Origin: Cytophagales bacterium
GTDB lineage: Bacteria > Bacteroidota > Bacteroidia > Cytophagales > Flammeovirgaceae
Reading direction: 5' to 3'
NCBI GenBank assembly: GCA_025056215.1
Contig: JANWWC010000004.1
Coordinates: forward strand, 124,001-188,000
DNA length: 64,000 nt
Shown: piece after piece, positions 54,230 to 62,560 of the stretch
How positions within the stretch are numbered: position 1 is the stretch's first letter
Layout: every line of letters starts with the position of its first letter
Made by a program: the position numbers and the translations under genes
The notes under the pieces: generated by a model
What the model was told of the DNA's origin: nothing
Seen by the model: the letters and a program-made list of their open reading frames with translations, nothing else
Databases searched by the model: none

Positions 54230-55539
54230 AACTGAGTAGGAACCTTGAAGCCTACAATAAGAATATCGTCAGTTTGATGCTGATTCCCTTTCCATTCTTG
54301 AAGTGTTTGTGAAAGTATTTTTTCTTGTTCATCGAAATCTTTTTGATAGATTTCCGAAAGAAGCGTTATCAATCTTCGAAGCATAAAACGGTTTTTGTTA
54401 TATCGGTCGAATTGGTGTGCATATCCATCGGAAAACATATAAAATACTTGTTCGGGGTTTGTAGCAATTATGTGCTTAGTGAAAGAGATGGTTTTATGTT
54501 TTTTTCCTCCAATTGAGATGCGGTCGGCAGGAATTTTTGTACAAGTATTTCTCTCAAAGATAAACAAAGGATTTCGCGCAGATGCTACTTCAAGCACTTG
54601 GTTTGAAATGTCGATTGTGCAAATGGTAATATCCATTCCTTCTGACTGTCCTGTATGCTGTTGGTTAAGATATTGAACTACTTTTTTTTCTAAAGAATTA
54701 AGAATTAGTTCTGGGCTTTCGATATTCTCACATTCAATAATCGAGTGAAGTGCGTTATGAGCTAAAATGCTAATAAAAGCGCCAGGCACGCCGTGTCCTG
54801 TACAGTCTATTGTGGCAAAAAAGATTTTTTCTTTGTGGAGATGAAAGAAATAAAAGTCGCCGCTTACAATATCTCTCGGGCGGAAAAATATTAACGCATC
54901 AGGTAATACTTGGCGTATTTTTTCAATAGGGACAAAAAGAGATTTTTGAATGGTTTCAGCGTAATAAATACTATCAAGAATTATTTGTTTTTGTTCAGAA
55001 AGAATTCTCTCCTTTTCTTGAAGTATAAGATAAGCTTGATTCAAGCGCTGAAATTGTCTTCTGAGTTCTAGTTGAGCCACTACTTGTTTAGCGAGTACCC
55101 GGAGAGCTTCTTTTTGAGCTAAGGTAAGTTTTTTAGGTTTAGAGTCTACTACGCAGAGTGTTCCTATATTGAAACTCTCTGGAGTTTTCAAGGGTGCACC
55201 TGCATAAAATCGCACGCCTATTCCGCCTGTTACTTCTGGATTATCAAAAAAACGAAAATCTTGGAGCGCATCTTCGATTTCAAAAATCTCGTCTTGCAAA
55301 ATGGCATGAGCACAAAAGGAAATGTCTCGTGATGTTTCGCAGGCTTGAATGCCGATTTTCGCTTTAAACCATTGTCGTTCTTTATCCACAAAGGTGATTA
55401 AAGAGATAGGAACTTCACAAATTTGAGAAGCTAACGACACAATTTCATCGTAATCTTGCTCAGATGGGGTATCTAATATGTTGTAAGAGAGCAAATTGTT
55501 AAGTCGTTCAAGTTCATTATCAGGAATTGCTGCTTTCAT
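54226..55539 (-). CDS. GAF-SpoIIE (PP2C-type) serine phosphatase
   Basis: A signal-transduction protein of 437 residues: an N-terminal GAF domain (about 15-165), a coiled-coil linker (about 165-215), and a SpoIIE-type PP2C phosphatase (about 230-430) with FRPRDIVSGDFYFF, FATIDCTGHGVPGAFIS and YMFSDGYAHQFDR. Such enzymes dephosphorylate anti-sigma-antagonist proteins in response to signals sensed by the GAF domain. I chose the ATG at 55539 (MKAAIPDNELERLNN); the frame runs upstream without conservation. A decayed second copy lies directly upstream at 55625-56200. Confidence 0.9.
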   Translation of the reverse strand: MKAAIPDNELERLNNLLSYNILDTPSEQDYDEIVSLASQICEVPISLITFVDKERQWFKAKIGIQACETSRDISFCAHAILQDEIFEIEDALQDFRFFDNPEVTGGIGVRFYAGAPLKTPESFNIGTLCVVDSKPKKLTLAQKEALRVLAKQVVAQLELRRQFQRLNQAYLILQEKERILSEQKQIILDSIYYAETIQKSLFVPIEKIRQVLPDALIFFRPRDIVSGDFYFFHLHKEKIFFATIDCTGHGVPGAFISILAHNALHSIIECENIESPELILNSLEKKVVQYLNQQHTGQSEGMDITICTIDISNQVLEVASARNPLFIFERNTCTKIPADRISIGGKKHKTISFTKHIIATNPEQVFYMFSDGYAHQFDRYNKNRFMLRRLITLLSEIYQKDFDEQEKILSQTLQEWKGNQHQTDDILIVGFKVPTQF

Positions 55540-55624
55540 AGAAAAGTAATTTTTAAAAATATAACAAAGTGTCGAAGTTACGATTAGTATATTTTTAAAT
55601 TTTGCAAGGAATTTTGAATCCAAT

Positions 55625-56200
55625 CATTGAAAACATCGTCGGTTTGTCGGTTGTTTCCTTTCCAGTTGTAAAGGTTTACAAGAGTATTTTTTTCTTGTTC
55701 TTCGAACCTTTTTGATAAATTTGGAGAGTGTTATTTGCATGAAACGATTTTGTTAGAGTGATTATAAACCCATTGGAATGCAAAAAAATTAAAGATTTTG
55801 TAAAAACGATTTGTTTTCTTTTCTTATATACGGGTATATACGGGCGGAGGTAGCTTTTGTAAAAAGGTATCGAAATAAGAAGAAAAGTATGTATTGTAGT
55901 TGTCTCAAGAACTCGACGTGGGGCAAATCAATCACACAAAGATGTAATACTTCTAATTGTCTTGTTTGATGCTGATTTAAGTATTGAATCGACTTGGTTT
56001 CCAAGGATTGTAGAATTAGTTCTAAGCTCGTAATTTTTTCAAAATCGAAACGATTCGTAGAATCTATGCGATAAAAGTAATAAGAGTTCTTGCTTGAAGC
56101 GCCAGTCTAATACGATCTATGCAGCAAAGAATGTCTTCTCACTGTTTCGATAAGAACTTTTGCACAAAAGTAAATTCTTGATTTGAGAACAAAGGATGCA
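55625..56200 (-). pseudogene. Decayed tandem copy of the GAF-SpoIIE phosphatase gene
   Basis: Reading the - strand in three frames gives pieces colinear with the intact neighbour. In order: IYFCAK-VLIETVRR (neighbour IYYAETIQKSLFVPIEKIRQ), an in-frame stop, SYYFYRID (DFYFFHLH), SLELILQSLETKSIQYLNQHQT (SPELILNSLEKKVVQYLNQQHT, quoted in part), NRFM, then after a frameshift FEEQEK...NWKGNNRQTDD (FDEQEKILSQTLQEWKGNQHQTDD, quoted in part). The phosphatase core with DCTGHGVPGAF is missing, consistent with an internal deletion. Fragments of the GAF-to-linker region (IAKQAEKIFQIEQR) may extend it to about 56400. This cannot encode a working enzyme. Confidence 0.85.
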
Positions 56201-56586
56201 AAGTGTTTTTCTTGCTGAAAGTCTTCTATCTCTAAATATCATCTTACGAAGGTAATTTTGTTCCGAAAAATAATTATCGAAAGCTGTTTCTGAAAGCTAT
56301 GACTCTTTGTTCAATTTGAAAAATTTTTTCTGCTTGTTTGGCAATAAAAAAGGTGTGCAAATCGAAACTTGTGAAGACGACAAGCGAGCGCTGCAAATTC
56401 TTCATAAAATTACCTCAGAAAATACCCCTTGAACTCATAAGGAGTGAGGTTCCTGTAAGGATTGTTGTTAGTTACGTTTGCATGTTTCGCAGTAGTTAGT
56501 TTAGTTATGATCAGGAAGAAAATGATTGCAAGCTTGTCTTACAAGGTTTTTAACTGTTTAAGTTTTTGCGGTTTATAAAAAAGTTT
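56201..56586. other. Pseudogene tail and TonB-receptor upstream region
   Basis: No intact gene. The part up to about 56400 may be the most decayed 5' portion of the SpoIIE pseudogene. A TACGTTTG element (56473-56480) fits the -7 consensus upstream of the receptor gene, but I see no correctly spaced -33 box. I did not find a recognisable cobalamin-riboswitch core. Confidence 0.4.
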
Positions 56587-58560
56587 ATGAGCATCATCAT
56601 TACTATTAGTTTTACTTTCATTTTTCTTGCAATCTGCTTTGAAAACGTTTTGGGGCAAAAAGATACGCTTTTGCAAGAAATTCATGTGGTGGATACGCGT
56701 TTGAATAATGATTCTTTTAGTGGTTTTAAGCAACAATTACTTGACGCTCAGGAGCTAAAGTATTTAAATGTTTGTAGCCTTTCAGATGCTCTTCGGTCTT
56801 TTTCAGGAGTGTTTATAAGAGATTACGGCGGAGTTGGAGGATTAAAAACAGTTTCTATAAGAAGTTTAGGTGCTGAGCACACTGCAATCCTTCATGACGG
56901 AGTTCAACAAATAGAGGCTTCTACGGGTCAAATTGATGTAGGTATGCTTTCTACTCATCATCTCAGTAGCATTCGCCTTTCTCAAGGAGTTTCTGTGCGA
57001 GAACTTTTGCCTGCTCGCACTTATCTCTCTGCTAATGTGATCCATCTGAATAGCTATTTTGCTTCTGATACCTCTGTAGCTCAAAAGCAATATTTAATAA
57101 AACTTCAAGGAGGAAATTTTGGACTTTTAGAAAAATACGGAAATGTGTCTTTCCCTCTTTCTCAAAATTTGAAAATGAACTATCTTTCTTGGGCAAGATA
57201 TGCACACGGAGAATATCCTTATCATTATCAGAATGGAATATATACTACTAGAGCTCGAAGACAAAACTCTGAAGTTGAACAATTGCGCCAAGAAATTCGT
57301 ACTTATTTGCGTTTTACACCTGTTTTTCGTTGGCATTCATGGGTATACGGCTCAGTGTCTAAAAGACAATTACCTGGTGCAGTAATCGATTATATTCAGC
57401 ACTCGCAACAAGCATTAGTACAACAAGAATACGTTTGGCAAAATACTTTTCATTCTGATTTGTCGAAATGGCAATTTCGCTTTGATATCAAAACAGCGTT
57501 GCAACATTTGCGTTATACAGACCCTTTATTTCTCAATAGTAGTGGGGGGATTGATGACCGCTTTTCTCAAATGGAGTCTTATTTTTCAGTAGCAGCGCGT
57601 CATCAATGGAACTTTTTTACTTTGGGAATGGCTATAGACAATAGTTTTCAAAATTTACAATCTTCTCGTTATATGGCGCAGCAGCCTTCTAGAAATGCAG
57701 TTCATGCTGCTGGAGGAATTTATTATAGGCGAAATCGAATTTCAGCAGAACTCAATGGGGTCGGAATAATTGTCAAAGAACGCAATCCTGTGGAACTGCT
57801 TCCCTTGAGAAATCACGTTTTGCCCAGTAGTTCGATTTGTTTTCAGACTAATACAGGCAACTACAAAGCGAGTATACGAAAAACAATGCGGCTTCCTACT
57901 TTCAACGATATGTATTACGTGCGCTTAGGAAATCTGACGCTTCGCCCTGAAATTGCCTTACAATATCAGTTGGCTACCTCTCAAACAAGATATTGTGGTA
58001 CTATTTTAAGAAAATTGAATTGGGATGTAGCTTTTTTTTATATCCTTACACAAGATAAAATAATAGCTGTTCCGACTCAAAATTTGTTTATATGGTCTGT
58101 GCGCAACGTAGGAAGAGTACAAACTACAGGTGCAGAGTTGGGCATAGAACAAGAATTTTTTCCTATAGGCAAATATATTCCGATATGGGTAATTCACTAT
58201 ACTTTCCAGCGCGCTATTGATATTACAGAATCTTCTTCTCCTACTTTTAGGCATCAAATAGCTTATACGCCTCAGCATATTTTTCAGCAGAGTATTCGTT
58301 TGCGCTCAAATTCTATACAATTTCATTATACAGCAAGTTTTACGGGAGTTCGTTACGCGTTGGGTGAAAATATTCCATCGAATCGGTTAGAAGAATTTTG
58401 GTTGCATGATGTTGGCTTACATTATAAAATATATCGTGCAAAATATAAGGTTGAAATGAACATCTCAGTTAATAACTTACTTTCAGCGCGTTATGCTATC
58501 ATAAGAAGTTTTCCAATGCCAGAGCGCAATGGTCAAGTTGGTTGTCTAATAAGTTTTTAA
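56587..58560 (+). CDS. TonB-dependent outer-membrane receptor
   Basis: A 657-residue protein with a signal peptide (MSIIITISFTFIFLAICFENVLGQ, quoted in part), then the plug domain (LLQEIHVVDTRL, LSDALRSFSGVFIRDYGGVGG, SIRSLGAEHTAILHDGVQ) and a beta-barrel rich in alternating aromatic strands to the end. It lacks the N-terminal carboxypeptidase-like domain of SusC proteins, so it is more like BtuB/FepA transporters. The cargo cannot be told. The ATG at 56587 was chosen over an upstream TTG. The EamA transporter gene follows after 37 bases. Confidence 0.9.
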   Translation: MSIIITISFTFIFLAICFENVLGQKDTLLQEIHVVDTRLNNDSFSGFKQQLLDAQELKYLNVCSLSDALRSFSGVFIRDYGGVGGLKTVSIRSLGAEHTAILHDGVQQIEASTGQIDVGMLSTHHLSSIRLSQGVSVRELLPARTYLSANVIHLNSYFASDTSVAQKQYLIKLQGGNFGLLEKYGNVSFPLSQNLKMNYLSWARYAHGEYPYHYQNGIYTTRARRQNSEVEQLRQEIRTYLRFTPVFRWHSWVYGSVSKRQLPGAVIDYIQHSQQALVQQEYVWQNTFHSDLSKWQFRFDIKTALQHLRYTDPLFLNSSGGIDDRFSQMESYFSVAARHQWNFFTLGMAIDNSFQNLQSSRYMAQQPSRNAVHAAGGIYYRRNRISAELNGVGIIVKERNPVELLPLRNHVLPSSSICFQTNTGNYKASIRKTMRLPTFNDMYYVRLGNLTLRPEIALQYQLATSQTRYCGTILRKLNWDVAFFYILTQDKIIAVPTQNLFIWSVRNVGRVQTTGAELGIEQEFFPIGKYIPIWVIHYTFQRAIDITESSSPTFRHQIAYTPQHIFQQSIRLRSNSIQFHYTASFTGVRYALGENIPSNRLEEFWLHDVGLHYKIYRAKYKVEMNISVNNLLSARYAIIRSFPMPERNGQVGCLISF

Positions 58561-58597
58561 GATTGTTCAGATTTTTTAGTTTGTGTTTGCAATTTTT

Positions 58598-59503
58598 ATG
58601 AAAAGTTATTCAGTAGGTATTTTTTATGTCTTAATTTCAGCAATAGGGTTTTCTGTTAAATCTGTTCTTGTAAAGTTGTGTTACCAGTCAGCGCCTGTTG
58701 ATGCAGTTTCGTTACTGGCACTTCGCATGTTATTTGCTTTTCCTTTTTTTATTATTTCTCTGATTTGGCAACAATCTCGCAGAGCATGGATAGGATGGAA
58801 AGATTTTGGGAAAATCTTTTTCTTAGCGATGTTAGGATATTATTTAGCGAGCATAGCAGATTTTTTAGGCTTGCGATATGTTTCTGCGAGTTTAGAGCGC
58901 ATTATTGTATTTACTTATCCTACTTTTGTTTTTGTGATTACTTATGTTTTATACCGCAAAACGCCGAAATGGATTCAATTAATTGCTTTGGTGCTCACCT
59001 ATTTTGGCATTTTGATAGCTTATAGCGAAGAAATTCAACATGTAGAGCATACGCAACAGACATGGAAAGGAGTCATTCTGATTTTTGGAAGTTCTTTGAG
59101 TTATGCTTTTTATTTAGTAGGCTGCGGAAGTATCATTCCTCGAATAGGCTCGGGGCTTTTTACAGCTTATGCCATGGGTATTTCTTGTTTTCAGGTTCTT
59201 TTGCACAGTTTTTGGGATAGCCAAGCTTCTATTTTAGGATGGACACCTTTAATTTATGGATATACAATATTAATGGGAGTTCTCTGTACAGTGATTCCTA
59301 CTTTTGCGCTTTCAAAAGGAATTGCTTTGTTGGGCTCTGGAAATGCTTCTTTGATTGCGGGTTTAGGCCCTATTCTGACTATTGGTTTAGCGCACCACGT
59401 TTTAGAAGAAAAAATTACTTTTTTACAAATTGTAGGTTCTTTGTTGGTAATTGTGGGAGTTTTAATCATTTCCTTAGGATTAGGAAAGCAAGAAGGAGAA
59501 TAA
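58598..59503 (+). CDS. EamA/DMT-superfamily transporter
   Basis: A 301-residue inner-membrane protein with ten hydrophobic helices and two EamA repeats (SAIGFSVKSVLVKL... and GSSLSYAFYLVGCGS...). The end IVGVLIISLGLG is typical. Members export amino acids or other metabolites, but the substrate cannot be predicted. The ATG at 58598 (MKSYSVGIFYVLIS) is preferred to an upstream GTG. Possibly co-transcribed with the receptor. Confidence 0.87.
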   Translation: MKSYSVGIFYVLISAIGFSVKSVLVKLCYQSAPVDAVSLLALRMLFAFPFFIISLIWQQSRRAWIGWKDFGKIFFLAMLGYYLASIADFLGLRYVSASLERIIVFTYPTFVFVITYVLYRKTPKWIQLIALVLTYFGILIAYSEEIQHVEHTQQTWKGVILIFGSSLSYAFYLVGCGSIIPRIGSGLFTAYAMGISCFQVLLHSFWDSQASILGWTPLIYGYTILMGVLCTVIPTFALSKGIALLGSGNASLIAGLGPILTIGLAHHVLEEKITFLQIVGSLLVIVGVLIISLGLGKQEGE

Positions 59504-59510
59504 ACTCCTT

Positions 59511-60809
59511 TCAAGCTATTTCTAACTGGTTGCCAAGCCATTCTTTAACCATTTGTTCTGCTGCTTGTCGAGCGAACAGGGGCTGTATTTTTTCTAAGAT
59601 CTCTGCTACAAAAGCATATATAAGCAAGGCGCGTGCTTTTTCTTGGCAAATGCCACGCGATTGAAGGTAAAATAAAGGTTCCTCCTCGAGGGCGCCTGTA
59701 GTAGTGCCATGTGAGCATTTGACATCATCTGCCCAAATTTCGAGTTGAGGCTTGGTATTCATGGAAGCTTGTTGGCTCAACAAAATATTTTTATTAGATT
59801 GATATGCGTTGGTTTTTTGAGCATTAGGGCGTACAAAAATTTTTCCGTTAAACACCCCTGTGCTGCGTTCATCTAACAAACCTTTATAAAGCTCATTGCT
59901 ATGGCAGTTAGGAACGCGATGATCGACTGCTGTATGATTATCGGCATGCGTATTTCCTTTGAGCATATATAAACCATACATAAAGGCTTCAGCATGTTCG
60001 CCTTCTAAAGAGACATGTAGATTGTTGCGAACAAGTTGCCCGCCTAGAGTAAGCGTTGTGTTCGTATAATGCGATTGTTGCGCTTGATGGACTTGAGTGA
60101 AATTCACAAAAGAAGAAAGGCTTTTTTCTGTTTGTAAAAGCACGTGATTCATACGAGCGGATTGGCTGATGAATGCCTCGCAAACCAAATTCATCAGACT
60201 TTCGGATTGTCCTAACGTGTAGTATTGTTCTACAAAAGAAAGTTGGGAGCCAGGTTCTACGATGATAAGATGTCTGAGTTGTGCTAAAGAACTATGCGAA
60301 CGCGTGTCTTGTACGTGGACCAAGAAAACAGGCTTTTGCAATGCTTTTCCTCGGCGGACGTAAATAAAAGCGCCGTGTTTTACCCAAGCGGCGTTGATAG
60401 CAGTAAAAGCAGTTTCAGTATGAAGTGTAGAAGAATCTAAATACTGATTAATAATTTCTTGATGAGAAGAGTATGCTTCATAGAGATTATGAACCACAGC
60501 ATTATTGTCTAATAAAACAGATGACAAATCTTCTCGAAAAATGCCATTCACATATACGAGTCGGTAACACTCTGTTTGCGGAAAAAAATGGCTTAGGTTT
60601 GCATAAGAGGCATCAGAATTTTTTACAAAAAAATTGGTATTGACGAGCTTTTTTATATTAGTATATTTCCATTCCTCATCCTCGGTAGTAGGAAAATCAA
60701 TACTTTTGAGTAGTTGTAGCGCTTTTTGTTGAAGCTTTTCTAGCAGTGAACCGCTTTCTACTTTGCGCGTTGCTTGAAAGTTTTCAATAATATCTTTAAG
60801 CATAGGCAA
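59511..60809 (-). CDS. sufD: Fe-S cluster assembly protein SufD
   Basis: Scaffold partner in the SUF Fe-S assembly machinery. The 432-residue product has the SufBD beta-helix core, including GLLDERSTGVFNGKIFVRPNAQKTNAYQ (quoted in part), DVKCSHGTTTGALEEEPLFYLQSRGI and the C-terminal EMVKEWL-type end. The N-terminal 100 residues are the helical SufD-specific region (DEEWKYTNIKKL). It is 5 bases downstream of sufC; sufB is not in the cluster. Confidence 0.93.
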   Translation of the reverse strand: MPMLKDIIENFQATRKVESGSLLEKLQQKALQLLKSIDFPTTEDEEWKYTNIKKLVNTNFFVKNSDASYANLSHFFPQTECYRLVYVNGIFREDLSSVLLDNNAVVHNLYEAYSSHQEIINQYLDSSTLHTETAFTAINAAWVKHGAFIYVRRGKALQKPVFLVHVQDTRSHSSLAQLRHLIIVEPGSQLSFVEQYYTLGQSESLMNLVCEAFISQSARMNHVLLQTEKSLSSFVNFTQVHQAQQSHYTNTTLTLGGQLVRNNLHVSLEGEHAEAFMYGLYMLKGNTHADNHTAVDHRVPNCHSNELYKGLLDERSTGVFNGKIFVRPNAQKTNAYQSNKNILLSQQASMNTKPQLEIWADDVKCSHGTTTGALEEEPLFYLQSRGICQEKARALLIYAFVAEILEKIQPLFARQAAEQMVKEWLGNQLEIA

Positions 60810-60814
60810 AAAAT

Positions 60815-61573
60815 TTAAACGGTTTCTTCTATTTCTTTCTTAATCCAATCATATCCTTTTTCTTCAAGAGCGAGAGCGAGTTCTTTTCCACCTGATTTTA
60901 CGATTTTCCCTTTGTAGAGAACATGAACAAAATCGGGAGTGATGTATTCTAAAAGCCGTTGATAGTGGGTGATTACAATAAAAGCGCGTTTCCCATCTCT
61001 TAATGCATTGACGCCTTTTGCTACGATGCGCAGTGCATCGATGTCTAAGCCAGAATCGGTTTCATCTAAAATCGCTAATTTCGGGTTGAGCATCGCCATT
61101 TGAAAAATTTCATTTCGTTTTTTTTCCCCCCCCGAAAAACCTTCATTTAACGAGCGGGAAAGAAGCGACTGATCAATTTCCACGAGTTTCATTTTCTCTT
61201 TCATTTCTTTTAGGAAAGCTACAGCGTCTAAAGGAGCTAAGCCGCGGTATTTTCTCACTTCATTGACAGCTGTTTTTAGAAAATTTGTGTTGCTCACTCC
61301 TGGAATTTCTACAGGATATTGAAATGCTAAAAACAAACCTTCTTTAGCGCGGATATCTGCCTCCATTTCGAGTAGATTTTTACCCTCAAATGTTACAGAA
61401 CCTTCTACGACTTCATAATCTTCTCGACCAGCCAATACTGCAGAAAGTGTACTTTTTCCTGAGCCGTTAGGTCCCATAATGGCATGTACTTCGCCCGCTT
61501 TTACCTCTAAGCTGACACCGTTGAGTATATGCTTTTCGCCTATTTTGACGTGCAAATTTTCTATTTTTAGCAT
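60815..61573 (-). CDS. sufC: Fe-S cluster assembly ATPase SufC
   Basis: ABC-type ATPase of the SufBCD complex. The 252-residue product has Walker A GPNGSGKSTLS, the SufC signature LNEGFSGGEKKRNEI, Walker B LAILDETDSGLDIDAL and the His switch (VITHYQRLLEYI). A direct repeat of 11 bases (AAACTCCGAAA) lies at 61596-61606 and 61620-61630 upstream, which may be a regulator binding site. Operon with sufD. Confidence 0.96.
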   Translation of the reverse strand: MLKIENLHVKIGEKHILNGVSLEVKAGEVHAIMGPNGSGKSTLSAVLAGREDYEVVEGSVTFEGKNLLEMEADIRAKEGLFLAFQYPVEIPGVSNTNFLKTAVNEVRKYRGLAPLDAVAFLKEMKEKMKLVEIDQSLLSRSLNEGFSGGEKKRNEIFQMAMLNPKLAILDETDSGLDIDALRIVAKGVNALRDGKRAFIVITHYQRLLEYITPDFVHVLYKGKIVKSGGKELALALEEKGYDWIKKEIEETV

Positions 61574-61595
61574 TTGGACTCCTATTATTTTTATA

Positions 61596-61630
61596 AAACT
61601 CCGAAAAATACTCTAAAATAAACTCCGAAA
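61596..61630 (-). repeat. Direct repeat AAACTCCGAAA x2 upstream of sufC
   Basis: Identical 11-base copies at 61596-61606 and 61620-61630, start to start 24 bases, about 22-57 bases upstream of the sufC ATG on the - strand. They could form a regulator site; nothing more can be said from sequence. Confidence 0.5.
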
Positions 61631-61682
61631 CGATGCTTTTTGTTAGAAATTAAGGTTTACCTTGGTTAAGAAAAACTTATTT

Positions 61683-62393
61683 TTAGTGCATAGGAACTTC
61701 AATAAGTAAGATTTCTGCATCAGAAAGTGTTTGAAAGCTAAACTGATTCGTTTGCCAAATTCCTAAGGCATCTCTTGTAGAGAGCTCTATGTCGTTTAGT
61801 TTTATTTTTCCATCAATTACAAATAAATAAACTCCGTTTTCAGAGCGATTAAACTGATAAAAAGGAAAGGTATTTGCGGAGAATTTGCCTATTTGAAGCC
61901 AAGCTTCTTGGTTTATCCAGAGAGCTTTCGGATTATTAGGTGCTACAATAGTGTTCCATCGATTTTCAAAGTCAGAAGCGGAAAAGGTTTTGTAAGCATA
62001 GCGCGGTGCGATGTTGCGTTCTTTGGGAAATATCCAAATTTGTAAAAACTGTCCTTCTCGGTGTGGATGAGGGTTCAATTCTGAGTGAAAGATTCCTTTG
62101 CCTGCCGACATCACTTGTACGTCGCCTTTTGTGATAATCGCTTGATTTCCTAAGTTGTCTTGATGTTTGAGTTCTCCTGAAAGCGGAATAGAAATGATTT
62201 CCATATTTTCATGAGGGTGCATTCCAAATCCAGCGCCTGGGGCGATGATGTCATCATTCAAAACTCGCAACATACCAAAGTGAATTCGCTCTGGGTTATA
62301 ATAGTTTGCGAAGCTGAATGAGTAATAGCTTTTTAGCCAACTAATTCCTTGAGAAACTCCTCGAGTGGAAGATTTATGCAGAATTGTATTCAT
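61683..62393 (-). CDS. Pirin-family protein (YhhW-like)
   Basis: A 236-residue bicupin. The first cupin has GFGMHPHENMEIISIPLSGELKHQDN (quoted in part) with His, His and Glu metal ligands, and GKGIFHSELNPH supplies another. The start SWLKSYYSFSFANYYNP is the usual pirin phrase. Family members include quercetin 2,3-dioxygenases; most bacterial members have no known substrate. Standalone gene, 109 bases upstream of sufC. Confidence 0.92.
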   Translation of the reverse strand: MNTILHKSSTRGVSQGISWLKSYYSFSFANYYNPERIHFGMLRVLNDDIIAPGAGFGMHPHENMEIISIPLSGELKHQDNLGNQAIITKGDVQVMSAGKGIFHSELNPHPHREGQFLQIWIFPKERNIAPRYAYKTFSASDFENRWNTIVAPNNPKALWINQEAWLQIGKFSANTFPFYQFNRSENGVYLFVIDGKIKLNDIELSTRDALGIWQTNQFSFQTLSDAEILLIEVPMH

Positions 62394-62560
62394 AATTTGT
62401 TGAATTTTTAAATTTTTGTAAAAATAATTTAAAAATAATAAGTAGGACTTTTAGTAGATAATTTGTTCTGATAGCTTAAAAACCGCTTTTAGAAATAAAT
62501 CATAAGTTTTGTTTTCGTACTAAAAGGACTTGTTTGGCGTTTTAAAAAAAAATCTCAAAA

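Noticed and set aside
56201-56586. Possible cobalamin riboswitch before the TonB-dependent receptor
   Set aside because: I could not find the conserved core sequence or a plausible long leader, so I make no riboswitch call.
62445-62529. Imperfect inverted repeat (GGACTTTTAGTA and TACTAAAAGGAC) between pirin and GH29 genes
   Set aside because: Only partial pairing over a gap of about 61 bases in AT-rich DNA; it is not distinguishable from chance.
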